DNA of 64,000 nt from Lichenicoccus sp964242335 (GCA_964242335.1 CAXTAY010000006.1:57352-121351), one strand, 5' to 3'; numbered from the stretch's first letter, positions 33,570 through 43,033 are shown. The notes: generated by a model not told the origin, from the letters alone. A program made the numbers and translations.

Positions 33570-35597
33570 TCAGGCGAGCGAGAGCTGCGTCGTCGCGAGT
33601 GCCGTCTGGATCAGCTTGGTCACGCTGGCGATCCGGTACGGCTTCTGCAGGAACACCGCACCCTTGGGCAGCTGCTCGGTGATGGTCTCGTCGCTGTAGC
33701 CCGACGCGTACACCACCGGGATGCCCGGACGCATGCGGCGCGCCTCCTCGGCCAGCGCCACGCCGTTGATGCCCGGCATGACGATGTCGGTGAAGATCAG
33801 CGAGATCCGCGGGTTCGCCTTCAGGGCGGCCAGCGCGTGGGTCGCGTCCGGCGCGCTGATCACCTCGTAGCCGCTGTCGCCGAGGCTCGAGGAGACGATC
33901 TCCAGCAATTCCGGCTCGTCCTCGACCACCAGCAGCGTCTCCAGGCTCGGTCGTGGGCTCGCGTGCGACGGGCCGTCGACCAGGCTCAGCGGCGGCACGC
34001 TCTGCACCGCGAGCGCCCGCGGCAGCAGCATCTCGACGACGGTGCCGCGGCCCGGCCGGCTGTCGATGCGCATCGCGCCGCCGGACTGGCGGACGAAGCC
34101 GTAGGTCTGCGACAGGCCCAGCCCGGTGCCCTTGCCGACCGGCTTGGTGGTGAAGAACGGCTCCAGCGCGCGCCGGCGCACCTCCTCGGACATGCCGCAG
34201 CCATCGTCGATCACGCTGATGCAGACATAGTCGCCGGCGGCGACGGCGTCCTCGCTGTTGGCGTCGAGCCAGACCGTGTCGATGCCGTTCAGGCTCGTGT
34301 TGGCGATGCGGATGCGGATCTGACCCTGCTGGGAGATCGCATGGGTGGCGTTGATGACCAGGTTGAGCAGGGCGGCCTCGAGCTGGTTCTGGTCGGCGAG
34401 GCAGGACCAGCGCTTCTCATGGACGGTCTCCTCGGGCAGCTCGATATGCAGCGAGACCTGCTCGCCGACGGTGCGCGACAGCAGGCTGCTCATGCCCTCG
34501 ATGACGCGCCGCGGCTCCAGCGGCTTGGGGTCGAGCCGCTGCCGCCGGGAGAAGGCGAGCAGCTGGGCGGTCAGCTTCTCGGCACGGCTGGAGGCGCGGC
34601 CAGCGGCCTCGACCAGCTTCAGGGCGGCGCCGTTGTTGCCCAGCCTCGGCCTGAGCATCTCCAGGTTGCCGTCGATCACCGTGAGCATGTTGTTGAAGTC
34701 GTGCGCGATGCCGCCGGTGAGCTTGCCGATCGCCTCCATCTTCTGCGACTGCAGCAGCCGCTCCTCGCTCGCGCGCAGCGCACGCTCCGCCTGCTTGCGC
34801 CCGGTGACGTCGGTCAGCACGCCGAGGATGTGCAGCGGGCGGCCCAGCGAGTCGCGCTCCAGCCGTGCCGACAGCATCACGTCGATCAGCGCCCCGTCCT
34901 TCTTGCGGAACACGTATTCCGCCTCGCGCAGCTCGCCGTCGCCGAGCAGCATCGAGAGGCTCTGCGCCAGGTGGGCCGCGGTCTCCAGCGGGCAGAACTC
35001 GTCGAGCGGACGGCCGATCACGTCGTCGCGCGAGTAGCCGAGCAGGTCGCACCAGTAGTCGCTGATGCCGTTCAGCCGGCCCTCGACGTCGAGCGTGTGC
35101 AGCGGCACCGGCGTGCGGTTGTAGATGCCGCGATAGCGCGCCTCGCTCTGCTGCAGCAGGCGCGCGCCGCGCTCGCTCTCGGCGAGGCGCAGCGAGAGCT
35201 GGCGGCTGGCCTGCTGCAGCTCGGCCGCCGAGGGCGTCGCCAGCGCCCTGGGGATCGAGGACCAGAGCAGGATGGCGGCGGAGAGGGAGAGCATCGCGGT
35301 GGTCGCCTTGGCGGTGCCCTCCAGCCAGTATGCGGGCACCCACAGCGTCAGCACCGCCAGCCAGTGCACGCAGCCGCAGGCGAGCATCGAGGCGGCGAAC
35401 AGCTGGATCAGCCGACGCTGCGCCACGTCGCGACGCTGGCGGACGAACCAGCCGATGGCGAGCGGCATGGAGCAGTACGAGACCGCGACCAGCGCGTCGG
35501 AGGCGGCATGCAGCGAGATCAGGCCGGGCTGCCAGACCAGGCAGAAGCCGCGCGGCGCCAGTCCGGTCGGGTTCAGGAGATCAGCCAGGAGCTTCAA
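33570..35597 (-). CDS. Hybrid histidine kinase with ethylene-receptor-like membrane sensor
   Basis: A 675-residue protein. Three hydrophobic helices (about 30-50, 60-85, 92-112) resemble the ETR1 ligand-binding domain: D34 lies in the first helix, and C74 and H78 in ACGCVH match the copper-binding Cys-x3-His. A coiled linker, a PAS/PAC domain (about 150-270), HisKA with H299 in GGIAHDFNN, HATPase (about 395-525, DDGCGM and GKGTGLGLS) and a C-terminal receiver (555-670, acceptor D604) follow. The start is TTG at 35597 with GAGG upstream. No separate response regulator is adjacent. Confidence 0.88.
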   Translation of the reverse strand: MKLLADLLNPTGLAPRGFCLVWQPGLISLHAASDALVAVSYCSMPLAIGWFVRQRRDVAQRRLIQLFAASMLACGCVHWLAVLTLWVPAYWLEGTAKATTAMLSLSAAILLWSSIPRALATPSAAELQQASRQLSLRLAESERGARLLQQSEARYRGIYNRTPVPLHTLDVEGRLNGISDYWCDLLGYSRDDVIGRPLDEFCPLETAAHLAQSLSMLLGDGELREAEYVFRKKDGALIDVMLSARLERDSLGRPLHILGVLTDVTGRKQAERALRASEERLLQSQKMEAIGKLTGGIAHDFNNMLTVIDGNLEMLRPRLGNNGAALKLVEAAGRASSRAEKLTAQLLAFSRRQRLDPKPLEPRRVIEGMSSLLSRTVGEQVSLHIELPEETVHEKRWSCLADQNQLEAALLNLVINATHAISQQGQIRIRIANTSLNGIDTVWLDANSEDAVAAGDYVCISVIDDGCGMSEEVRRRALEPFFTTKPVGKGTGLGLSQTYGFVRQSGGAMRIDSRPGRGTVVEMLLPRALAVQSVPPLSLVDGPSHASPRPSLETLLVVEDEPELLEIVSSSLGDSGYEVISAPDATHALAALKANPRISLIFTDIVMPGINGVALAEEARRMRPGIPVVYASGYSDETITEQLPKGAVFLQKPYRIASVTKLIQTALATTQLSLA

Positions 35598-35715
35598 GGC
35601 AACCTCGTCCCGAGCCTGTTACGCACGATCAGTCAGACGGGACGAAGCATAACGTGTTTAAACCTGTGCAGAAACGAAAAATTCCGCCTTGCGTATAGTG
35701 CGACGGGTCGCAAAA
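35598..35715 (-). promoter_or_regulatory. AT-rich upstream region of the hybrid kinase
   Basis: A 118-bp gap between two minus-strand genes. The part from 35636 to 35700 is strikingly AT-rich for this genome and includes the palindrome GTTTAAAC (35654-35661) and an A/T run near 35682. It probably holds the kinase promoter, but no convincing -35/-10 pair was assigned. Confidence 0.35.
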
Positions 35716-36582
35716 TTAGCACGCCTCGTCTGTTGGACGACCTGTCGGCGAGGCGACGGGTGCGGTCTGTTCGTCGCCCCAGCCATGCGCGCCCAGCCGC
35801 GCGATCAGGCCCGCGCCGAGTGCGACCAGCCGCTCGACCAGCAGCGCGCCGGTCGCCGAAGACGACAGCGCCGCCTCGGCGGTGACGGCGCTGTCGCCCA
35901 CCTCCAGCGGCAGCCCGATCTCGATTCCCTCGAAGGTGGCGGTGCCGAAGCTGCCCGCCTGCAGCCCGAACATCTCGCGCGGCGGCGCCGGCGTCGCGGG
36001 CAGCCGCTCGTGCCGGATCAGCTGCGGGAACAGGTGCATCGCCACGCTGGTCAGCGGATCCGCACCGTGACCGCCGGCGCGGGCCGCGAGCTCCGCCCCC
36101 AGCAGCGAGGGCAGCAGCTGGGCGGCGATCCGCCAGAGCTGGAAGTTGGGCACCAGCACCCCGCGCGCCAGCCAGATCTCCTGGGTGACGTCGTGGATCG
36201 CCTGGGCGTTGCCGCCATGGCCGTTGACGACGATCAGGCGCTGCGCGCGATGCCGCAGCAGGCAGCCGGTGACGTCGCGCAGCACGTGGCGCAGGGTGTG
36301 CTGCGACAGCGCGATGCCGCCGGGGACGCTGCCGAAGAAGTCCCGGCCGCCGAACGGCAGCACCGGGACGGTGAGGGTGTCGTGGCCCGCTGCACCGGCG
36401 CGCTCGGCGATCAGGGTGGCGATCCGCTCGGCGCACAGGAAGTCGCCCATCGGTGCGTGCGGCCCCTGATCCTCCAGGCTGCCCAGCGGCAGCAGCAGCA
36501 CCGGCCCGGAGGCGAGACGCAGGCGGGCCTCGGCGCTGGTGAGCTCGGCGAGGCGGGTGCGGGCGGCGGCTGGATGCGGCAT
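35716..36582 (-). CDS. Creatininase-family amidohydrolase
   Basis: A 288-residue protein. LLPLGSLEDQGPHAPMGDF carries the metal ligands E37, H42 and D47; VNGHGGN is the second family motif, and a C-terminal Glu in FEGIEIGLP fits the family. Members include creatininase, mycofactocin MftE and formamide hydrolases of riboflavin/F420 synthesis, so the substrate is open. The ATG at 36582 has GGAG nine bases upstream and is preferred over an ATG 33 bases earlier. It lies upstream of the hybrid kinase on the same strand, and the two may be unrelated in function. Confidence 0.83.
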   Translation of the reverse strand: MPHPAAARTRLAELTSAEARLRLASGPVLLLPLGSLEDQGPHAPMGDFLCAERIATLIAERAGAAGHDTLTVPVLPFGGRDFFGSVPGGIALSQHTLRHVLRDVTGCLLRHRAQRLIVVNGHGGNAQAIHDVTQEIWLARGVLVPNFQLWRIAAQLLPSLLGAELAARAGGHGADPLTSVAMHLFPQLIRHERLPATPAPPREMFGLQAGSFGTATFEGIEIGLPLEVGDSAVTAEAALSSSATGALLVERLVALGAGLIARLGAHGWGDEQTAPVASPTGRPTDEAC

Positions 36583-36622
36583 CGTGGTCTCCGGGTCGTC
36601 TTGACGAAACGTCACGGCTCGG

Positions 36623-37060
36623 TTGGGATGCCGCGCCCCGTGGGGAAGTCGTGTCTTGTCGAACTCCGCCTGCTCCGTGCCGCTGTGCTGCCTGCTCCTG
36701 AGTCGCGGGCTGCTCGTGAGCGGCGGGCTGCTGCTGTGCGGCGGCTCGGCGCTCGCCGCCGGCTGGAGCGCCTCCTCCTGCGGCCGTGAGCCGGCACCGC
36801 CTGCGGTGACCGGGGGTTCGGTCGATCGCTACAACGCCAGCATCGACAGGGTCGCGGCCTATGACAAGGCGGCGCGCGCCTACAGCGACTGCGTCAGCCA
36901 GCAGTCGGTCGCCGAGCAGAGTGCGATCAGCAACGACGCCCGCGCCCGCATGGCGGTGATCAACCAGGCGGCGGTCTCGGTGCAGAAGCGGATCGGCGGC
37001 AATTTCGCGGCGCTGTCGGCGCAGCTGCGGGCGGCCGGGCAGAAGCTCGGCGTGAAGTGA
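36623..37060 (+). CDS. Small secreted protein of unknown function
   Basis: A 145-residue protein. A Leu/Gly-rich hydrophobic segment (about residues 19-45) ending ALAAG looks like a signal peptide. The mature part is about 95 residues, mainly helical, with two cysteines (C53 and the Cys in AYSDCVSQQ) that could form a disulfide. The true start may be downstream of the ATG at 36623, since the first 15 residues look non-conserved. I do not recognise the family. It ends ten bases before the aldolase gene, so the two are probably co-transcribed. Confidence 0.55.
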   Translation: MGCRAPWGSRVLSNSACSVPLCCLLLSRGLLVSGGLLLCGGSALAAGWSASSCGREPAPPAVTGGSVDRYNASIDRVAAYDKAARAYSDCVSQQSVAEQSAISNDARARMAVINQAAVSVQKRIGGNFAALSAQLRAAGQKLGVK

Positions 37061-37070
37061 GGGCGTGACG

Positions 37071-37796
37071 ATGGCCGAGATCAATGGCTGGCTGACCATT
37101 CCCGACGCCTACGCCAACCTGCTGTTCGCCCGCGCCGGCTGGGACGGGGTGATCCTGGACGCCCAGCACGGCCTGTTCGACGAGCGATCGATCGTCTCGA
37201 CGCTGCAGGCGCTGTCGGCGCCGGTGCCGCGGCGCTTGGTGCGCGTGCCGTGGAACGAGCCGGGCTTGATTGGCCGCGCACTCGACGCGGGTGCCGACGG
37301 CGTGGTGGTGCCGATGGTGAACAGCGCCGAGACGGCACGACGCCTCGCCGATGCCTGCTGGTATCCGCCGCGCGGCAGCCGCTCGTTCGGCCCGGTGCTG
37401 GCGGCACTGCGCGGCGGCGGACTGCCCTACCAGCAGACGGCGCAGGACATCGAGGTGCTGGCGATGATCGAGACCCGCGAGGCGCTGGAGGCGGTCGAGG
37501 AGATCGCCGCCGTCGACGGGATCACCGGGCTGTTCGTCGGCCCGAACGATCTCGCCCTGACGCTGGGCCTGGATGCCGGATCGGACCGCGAGGAGCCGGA
37601 GCTGCTCGACGCGTTCCGCACGATCCTCGCGGCGGCGTCGAGACACGCCAGGACCACCGGCATCTTCTGCGACAGTCCGGCCTACGCCCGGCGCATGATC
37701 GGGCTCGGCTTCTCGATGGTCAGCGTGGTCAGCGACGCCGCCGTGCTCGGCCGCGGCGCCGCCGCCGCCTATGCCGAGATGGTGCGGACGACGTGA
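37071..37796 (+). CDS. HpcH/HpaI-family aldolase
   Basis: A 241-residue class II pyruvate aldolase. ILDAQHGLFD contains the catalytic-base His (H33). MIETREAL and GLFVGPNDLALTLGL carry the metal-binding Glu and Asp. Relatives cleave 4-hydroxy-2-oxo-heptanedioate or 2-keto-3-deoxy sugars to pyruvate and an aldehyde. The ATG at 37071 with GAGGG seven bases before it is preferred over a GTG six bases upstream. There are no aromatic-degradation genes nearby, so the substrate is not assigned. Confidence 0.85.
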   Translation: MAEINGWLTIPDAYANLLFARAGWDGVILDAQHGLFDERSIVSTLQALSAPVPRRLVRVPWNEPGLIGRALDAGADGVVVPMVNSAETARRLADACWYPPRGSRSFGPVLAALRGGGLPYQQTAQDIEVLAMIETREALEAVEEIAAVDGITGLFVGPNDLALTLGLDAGSDREEPELLDAFRTILAAASRHARTTGIFCDSPAYARRMIGLGFSMVSVVSDAAVLGRGAAAAYAEMVRTT

Positions 37797-37838
37797 CGCC
37801 GGATGCGTTCGCGGCGTCGTGCGCTGGCAGGCGGCTGA

Positions 37839-37975
37839 GAGGGTAGGGCAAGGGCGCTGCCCTTGACCCGCTGGGGCCGCAGGCCCGAGAGCCCGATTGC
37901 TGAGAACGGTTTCCGGAGGTTTGCCTTTGATGCGGTCGAGGGGCAACGCCCCTTGCTCTGCCTTCGCTTCCGCGG
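37839..37975 (-). repeat. Dispersed hairpin repeat, full-length copy D
   Basis: About 137 bp with hairpins CAAGGGC-GCT-GCCCTTG (37849-37865), a GGGGCC/GGCCC stem near 37873, and AGGGGC-AAC-GCCCCT (37939-37953). In the minus sense it aligns with the copy at 13451-13573. It fills the gap between the aldolase gene and the yfgM-bamB-der operon. The bases from 37976 to 38077 hold no gene. Confidence 0.8.
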
Positions 37976-38077
37976 CGTCTCCGCCGGCCGCCGGTTTGCC
38001 CGGGCTCGACGCCGCCGCTATGGTCCGCCCGGTCGCGGCAGGGCGGGCGGCGACCGGACGACGGAGCACGGGAAGCA

Positions 38078-38764
38078 TTGGCCGACGACATCTTCAAGGA
38101 GGTCGACGAGGAGCTCCGCCTGGAGCGACTGCGCGCGGGCGGGCGACGATACGGGCTGCTCGGCCTCGTGGTGGTGCTGCTGGTGCTCGCCGCCTCCGGT
38201 GCGTGGCAATACGGGCTGTACCGGCAGCGGCAGCGCGCCGAGGCGAGTGCGTCAAGCTTCTTCGCCGCGATGAAGCAGGCCGACAGCAGCAGCCATGTCG
38301 GCGGCGGTCCGAGCGCCGCGCAGCTCGGAGCTGCGAAGCTGTTCGCGGGCGTCGAGGCGCGCGGGCCGGAGGGGTTCCGCACCCTGTCGCGCTTCCGCCA
38401 GGCGCAGATCGCCTGGGACGGCAGCCAGCACGGCGAGGCGCTGCGGCTGTGGGATGCGGTGCACGACGATGCCGCGGCGGATCCTACGCTGCGCGGCCTG
38501 GCCAGCCTGCTCTGGGTGCAGCATCAGGTCGATGACGGCGATCCGGCGGTGCTTAAGTCCAGGCTGGGCCCGCTGAGCAGCCCCGGCGACACCTGGCGGC
38601 CGATGGCCCAGGAGCTCGATGCCGAGATCGACCTGCGGCTCGGCCACGTCGACGAGGCGCGACGCAAGCTCGCCGCCCTCGGCGAGGACGGTGCCGCCCC
38701 GGAAGGCGTGCGCAACCGCGCCGGCGGGCTGCGCGAAACTCTCGATACGAAGGCGGGCGGATGA
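38078..38764 (+). CDS. YfgM-like ancillary SecYEG translocon subunit / TPR protein
   Basis: A 228-residue protein with one hydrophobic helix (about 27-46) after a charged N-terminus, then a helical TPR-like periplasmic part (RFRQAQIAWDGSQHGEALRLWDAV and later repeats, in pieces). It matches the layout of YfgM, a SecYEG-associated periplasmic chaperone partner, and sits directly before bamB and der as yfgM does in E. coli. The start is TTG at 38078 with GGAAG close upstream. Its stop overlaps the bamB start. Confidence 0.75.
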   Translation: MADDIFKEVDEELRLERLRAGGRRYGLLGLVVVLLVLAASGAWQYGLYRQRQRAEASASSFFAAMKQADSSSHVGGGPSAAQLGAAKLFAGVEARGPEGFRTLSRFRQAQIAWDGSQHGEALRLWDAVHDDAAADPTLRGLASLLWVQHQVDDGDPAVLKSRLGPLSSPGDTWRPMAQELDAEIDLRLGHVDEARRKLAALGEDGAAPEGVRNRAGGLRETLDTKAGG

Positions 38765-40131
38765 CCAGCACCCTGCAGCCGGCGAGGCGAGCCGACGGTC
38801 GCGACCGCCTGCTCTCCCGCCGCCTCGTCCTGACCTCGGCGGCGGCCGCCCTGTCGGCGCCCCTCGCCGGCTGCGGCCTGTTCGACGACGACGAGAAGCC
38901 GATCCTGGTCGGCAGGCGCGAGAACGTGCTGACCTCGGGCGCCGGCCTGACGGTCGATCCGGCCGACACCACGCCGATCACGCTGCCCGAGCCGGTGTCG
39001 GTGCCGGAATGGCCGCAGCCCGGACGGGTGCCGGCGCACGTGTCGGTCAACGCGACGCTGGGCGGCATGAAGCCGCGCTGGAGTGCCAGGATCGGCGCCG
39101 GCCGCAAGGCGGGTGCGCTCGCGGCGCAGCCGCTGGTGGCGTACGGCCGCGTGTACAGCATGGACGCGGCGGGGGTGGTGAGCGCCTTCTCGCTGGAGAG
39201 CGGCGAGCCGATATGGCGCACGCCCACCAAGCCGAAGAAGATGCGCTCGTCGAACGTCGGCGGCGGGCTGACGGTCGCCGACCACACCGTGTACGTGGTG
39301 GACGGCGTCGCGGAGTCGCTCGCGCTGGACGCCAAGACCGGCGAGATCGGCTGGCGTGTGGATGTCGGCACGCCGGGCCGTTCGGCGCCCACCGTGGTGC
39401 GCGACCACATGGTGTTCGGCACCATCGACGAGCGGCTGATCGCGCTGGACACCGCGAGCGGACGCCAGCTTTGGAACTATGCGGCCACTGCCTCCGCCAC
39501 CATCGTGTTCGGCCAGCCGGCGCCGGCGATCGTCGACAACGTGATCCTGGCGGGCTTCGGCTCCGGCGACGTCGCCGCGGTGCGGCTGGAGACCGGCGAG
39601 GCGGTGTGGAGCGACACCCTGGGCGCGGTCGGCGGACGCAACTCGATCATGGACTTCTCCTCGATCCACGGCCTGCCGGTGATCTCCGACGGCACCGCCT
39701 ACGTGATCAGCCTGGGCCAGGTGCTGAGCGCCATCGACATGCGCTCCGGACGCCGCCTGTGGGAGCGCACGGTGAGCGGCAAGGACGGCCTGGTGGTGGT
39801 CGGCAACTGGCTGTTCCTGCTCTCGGCGGATCAGCAGCTCGCCTGCCTGGACAAGACCAGCGGCCACGTGCGCTGGGTGACGGTGCTGCCGCGCTTCCGC
39901 CACAGCCATAGCCAGAAGGGCGCGATCGTCTGGACCGGCCCGGTGCTGGCGAACGGCAAGCTGATCTGCGTCAGCGACTTCCCCAGGCAGGGCATGATCA
40001 GCGTCGATGCGCGGACCGGCGCGATCGGTGACACCGTCCGGCTCGAGGTCGCCGCCCCGCTGACCCCGGTGGTGGCGCAGGACATGCTGCTGGTGGTGAC
40101 CGACGACGGCCGGCTCACCGCCTATGGCTGA
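38761..40131 (+). CDS. bamB: Outer-membrane assembly factor BamB (PQQ-like beta propeller)
   Basis: A 456-residue lipoprotein. The signal peptide ends in lipobox L35-A-G-C38, so the mature protein is expected to be lipidated in the outer membrane. The rest is repeated PQQ-like propeller blades, each with an A/G-x-D-x-x-T/S-G-x-x-W element (for example ALDAKTGEIGWRV, ALDTASGRQLWNY, AIDMRSGRRLWER). In the Bam complex it helps present beta-barrel proteins to BamA. It lies between the YfgM-like gene and der, overlapping both. Confidence 0.9.
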   Translation: MTSTLQPARRADGRDRLLSRRLVLTSAAAALSAPLAGCGLFDDDEKPILVGRRENVLTSGAGLTVDPADTTPITLPEPVSVPEWPQPGRVPAHVSVNATLGGMKPRWSARIGAGRKAGALAAQPLVAYGRVYSMDAAGVVSAFSLESGEPIWRTPTKPKKMRSSNVGGGLTVADHTVYVVDGVAESLALDAKTGEIGWRVDVGTPGRSAPTVVRDHMVFGTIDERLIALDTASGRQLWNYAATASATIVFGQPAPAIVDNVILAGFGSGDVAAVRLETGEAVWSDTLGAVGGRNSIMDFSSIHGLPVISDGTAYVISLGQVLSAIDMRSGRRLWERTVSGKDGLVVVGNWLFLLSADQQLACLDKTSGHVRWVTVLPRFRHSHSQKGAIVWTGPVLANGKLICVSDFPRQGMISVDARTGAIGDTVRLEVAAPLTPVVAQDMLLVVTDDGRLTAYG

Positions 40132-41530
40132 TCCTTCCGTAACCGATCCTCCGGCCGCACTGCCGACGGTCGTCATCGTGGGGCGGCCCAACGTCGGCAA
40201 GTCGACGCTGTTCAACCGGCTGGCGGGACGGCGGCACGCGCTGGTCGCCGACACCCCTGGGGTGACGCGCGACCGCAAGGAGGCCGAGGCGATGCTGCGC
40301 GGCCGCCGCGTGCGGCTGATCGACACCGCCGGGCTGGAGGAGGCGGCGCCGGAGAGCCTGTACGGCCGCATGCGCGCCTCCTCGGAGCTCGCGGTGGCGC
40401 AGGCCGACCTGGTGCTGTTCTGCATCGACGTGCGCGCCGGCATCACGCCGGCCGACACCCACTTCGCCACCTGGCTGCGCCGGCAGAACCGGCCGGTGCT
40501 GCTGATCGCCAACAAGGCGGAAGGGCGCGCCGGCACCACCGCCGCACTCGAGGCCTACAGCCTGGGGCTGGGCAGCCCGCTGGCGGTCTCGGCCGAGCAT
40601 GGCGAGGGGCTCGCCGACCTGATGGGCGAGATCGCCGACCGCATTCCTGCCGCACCCCCGAGCCCGGCCGAGGCCGAGGCGTTGCCGCTCGAGGAAGGGG
40701 AGCTGCCGCCGCGGCCGCCCGGGCCGCTGCGGCTGGCGATCATCGGACGCCCGAACGCCGGCAAGTCGACGCTGCTCAACCGGCTGTTCGGCGAGGAGCG
40801 CATGATCACCGGTCCGGAGCCCGGCCTGACGCGGGATTCGGTGGCGGTGCGGCTGTCGGACGCGCAGGGACCGATCGAGCTGGTCGACACCGCCGGGCTG
40901 CGCAAGAAGGCGCGGATCGAGGCGCCGCTGGAGAAGATGTCGGTGTCCTCGGCGATCGAGGCGCTGAAGATGGCCGAGATCGTGGTGCTGACGCTGGATG
41001 CCACACTCGGCGTGCACGAGCAGGACCTGCAGATCGCCCGCCTGATCGAGCGCGAGGGCCGCGGCTGCGTGCTGGCGCTGAACAAGTGGGACGCGGTCGA
41101 GGATCGGGTGGCGACGCGGCGGGCGATCTCCGACCGGATCGAGTTCTCGCTGTCGCAGATGAAGGGCATCCCGGTGGTGTCGTTCTCCGCCCTGACCGGT
41201 GCGGGCATCGCCAAGCTGCTGCCGGCGGTGCGGGCGGCGCACGAGGTCTGGAACAAGCGCGTCTCCACCGGGGCGCTGAACCGCTGGTTCGAGGGAGCGC
41301 TGGAGCGCCACCAGCCGCCGCTGGTCGAGGGACGACGCCTGAAGCTGCGCTACATGACGCAGGCCAAGGCGCGGCCGCCGACCTTCATCCTGTTCGGCAC
41401 CCGCGCCGAGCTGCTGCCCGAGGACTACCAGCGCTACTTGGTCAATGGGCTGCGCGAGCAGTTCGACCTGCCGGGCACGCCGATCCGGCTGCAGTTGCGC
41501 GGCACCAAGAACCCGTACGCCGAGAGCTGA
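40124..41530 (+). CDS. der: Ribosome-assembly GTPase Der (EngA)
   Basis: A 468-residue protein with two tandem GTPase domains and a KH-like C-terminal domain. The first P-loop is GRPNVGKS (about 20-27) with DTPGVTRDR and DTAGLEE; the second is GRPNAGKS (about 208-215) with DTAGLRKKA and NKWDAVED. The first-domain NKAE element replaces the usual NKxD. It acts in late 50S assembly. The ATG overlaps the bamB end by eight bases. Confidence 0.96.
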   Translation: MADPSVTDPPAALPTVVIVGRPNVGKSTLFNRLAGRRHALVADTPGVTRDRKEAEAMLRGRRVRLIDTAGLEEAAPESLYGRMRASSELAVAQADLVLFCIDVRAGITPADTHFATWLRRQNRPVLLIANKAEGRAGTTAALEAYSLGLGSPLAVSAEHGEGLADLMGEIADRIPAAPPSPAEAEALPLEEGELPPRPPGPLRLAIIGRPNAGKSTLLNRLFGEERMITGPEPGLTRDSVAVRLSDAQGPIELVDTAGLRKKARIEAPLEKMSVSSAIEALKMAEIVVLTLDATLGVHEQDLQIARLIEREGRGCVLALNKWDAVEDRVATRRAISDRIEFSLSQMKGIPVVSFSALTGAGIAKLLPAVRAAHEVWNKRVSTGALNRWFEGALERHQPPLVEGRRLKLRYMTQAKARPPTFILFGTRAELLPEDYQRYLVNGLREQFDLPGTPIRLQLRGTKNPYAES

Positions 41531-41541
41531 CCGCGGCCGCA

Positions 41542-41570
41542 TTGACATCCGGCGCGGCCACTCGTATGCG
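41542..41570 (+). promoter_or_regulatory. Sigma-70 promoter of the ffh-ribosomal operon
   Basis: Perfect -35 TTGACA (41542-41547), a 17-base spacer and -10 TATGCG (41565-41570), 69 bp before the ffh ATG. Spacing and sequence are the best match to the housekeeping consensus that I found in the window. A second TTGACA at 41580 lacks a -10. Confidence 0.6.
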
Positions 41571-41638
41571 GGCCTCCGATTGACACGTTGCTTCGCGAAG
41601 GCTCGCGCAGCGGCGCATTGACCATTGGGGTAAGGCCT

Positions 41639-43033
41639 ATGTTCGACACCCTGTCGGGCAAGATGACCGGCGTGTTCGACCGCCTGCGCTCGCGCGGCGC
41701 GCTGTCCGAGGCGGACGTCGCCGAGGCGCTGCGCGAAGTGCGGCTGGCGATGCTCGACTCCGACGTGGCACTCCCGGTGGTCAAGGAGTTCGTCGGCCGC
41801 GTGCGCGAGCGTGCGGTCGGTGCCGAGGTGCTGGAGAGCATCTCGCCCGGCCAGGCGGTGGCGAAGATCGTCAACGACGCCCTGGTCGAAGCACTCGGCG
41901 GTGCCGGCGCGGTGCCGCTGAACCTCAACGCCGCCGCCCCGGTGCCGATCCTGATGGTCGGGCTGCAGGGATCGGGCAAGACCACGACCTCGGGCAAGCT
42001 GGCGCTGCGGCTTGGCGGTCGCGAGCGACGCCGCGTGCTGCTGGCGAGCCTGGATACGCAGCGTCCGGCAGCGCAGCTGCAGCTGGCACAGCTCGCCGAG
42101 CGGGCAGGGGTGAAGTCGCTGCCGATCGTCGCCGGCCAGACGCCGGTGCAGATCGCGCTGCGCGCCATCGAGACCGGGCGGCGCGAGGGCTTCGACGTCG
42201 TCATCCTCGATACCGCCGGGCGGCTGTCGATCGACGAGGCGCTGATGGAGGAGGTGCGTCAGATACGCGCCGCCACCAACCCTGCCGAGACGCTGCTGGT
42301 GGTCGATGCGATGACCGGGCAGGACGCGGTCAACACCGCGCGCGCCTTCAACGAGGCGGTGGGGGTCACCGGCATCGTGATGACGCGCATGGACGGCGAC
42401 GCGCGCGGCGGTGCGGCGCTGTCGATGCGCCACATCACCGGGGCGCCGATTAAGCTGACCGGCTCGGGCGAGAAGCTGGGCGCGCTCGAGGATTTCCATC
42501 CCGAGCGGGTGGCCGGCCGCATCCTGGGCCTGGGCGATCTCGCCGGGCTGGTGGAGCGCGCTTCCGACACGCTCGATCACGAGGAGAGCGAGAAGCTCGC
42601 GCGCAAGATGCTGCGCGGCAAGTTCGACCTCGACGACTACGCAGCCCAGATCAGGCAGATCAGCAAGATGGGCTCGATCTCGGGCATCCTCGACATGCTG
42701 CCGGGGATGGGCCAGATGAAGAACCAGCTCGCCGGCAAGGACCTCGACACCTCGATCCTCAAGCGCCACACCGCGATCATCTCGTCGATGACGAAGGCGG
42801 AGCGCCGCACCCCGGAGATCATCAAGGCGAGCCGCAAGAAGCGGATCGCCGCCGGTTCGGGTGCCACGGTGCAGGAGGTCAACCGCCTGCTCAAGCAGTT
42901 CGACGACATGTCGACGATGATGAAGCGGATCAACAAGATCGGCGCCAAGGGCCTGATGCGTCACGGCATGTCCGCACTGATGCCGAAGGGGATGGCGCCG
43001 CCGCAGCGCGGTCCCAACCAGCGTCCGCACTAA
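41639..43033 (+). CDS. ffh: Signal recognition particle protein Ffh
   Basis: A 464-residue SRP54 GTPase. The N domain begins MFDTLSGKMTGVFDRLRSRG. The G domain has GLQGSGKTT (about 107-115), DTQRPAA, DTAGRLSID and TRMDGDARGGAALS. A methionine-rich M domain (from about residue 330: GMGQMKNQL, SRKKRIAAGSG, DMSTMMKRI) binds 4.5S RNA and signal sequences. The ATG at 41639 has GTAAGG five bases upstream; an ATG 51 bases earlier would add non-conserved residues. It leads rpsP-rimM-trmD-rplS. Confidence 0.96.
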   Translation: MFDTLSGKMTGVFDRLRSRGALSEADVAEALREVRLAMLDSDVALPVVKEFVGRVRERAVGAEVLESISPGQAVAKIVNDALVEALGGAGAVPLNLNAAAPVPILMVGLQGSGKTTTSGKLALRLGGRERRRVLLASLDTQRPAAQLQLAQLAERAGVKSLPIVAGQTPVQIALRAIETGRREGFDVVILDTAGRLSIDEALMEEVRQIRAATNPAETLLVVDAMTGQDAVNTARAFNEAVGVTGIVMTRMDGDARGGAALSMRHITGAPIKLTGSGEKLGALEDFHPERVAGRILGLGDLAGLVERASDTLDHEESEKLARKMLRGKFDLDDYAAQIRQISKMGSISGILDMLPGMGQMKNQLAGKDLDTSILKRHTAIISSMTKAERRTPEIIKASRKKRIAAGSGATVQEVNRLLKQFDDMSTMMKRINKIGAKGLMRHGMSALMPKGMAPPQRGPNQRPH

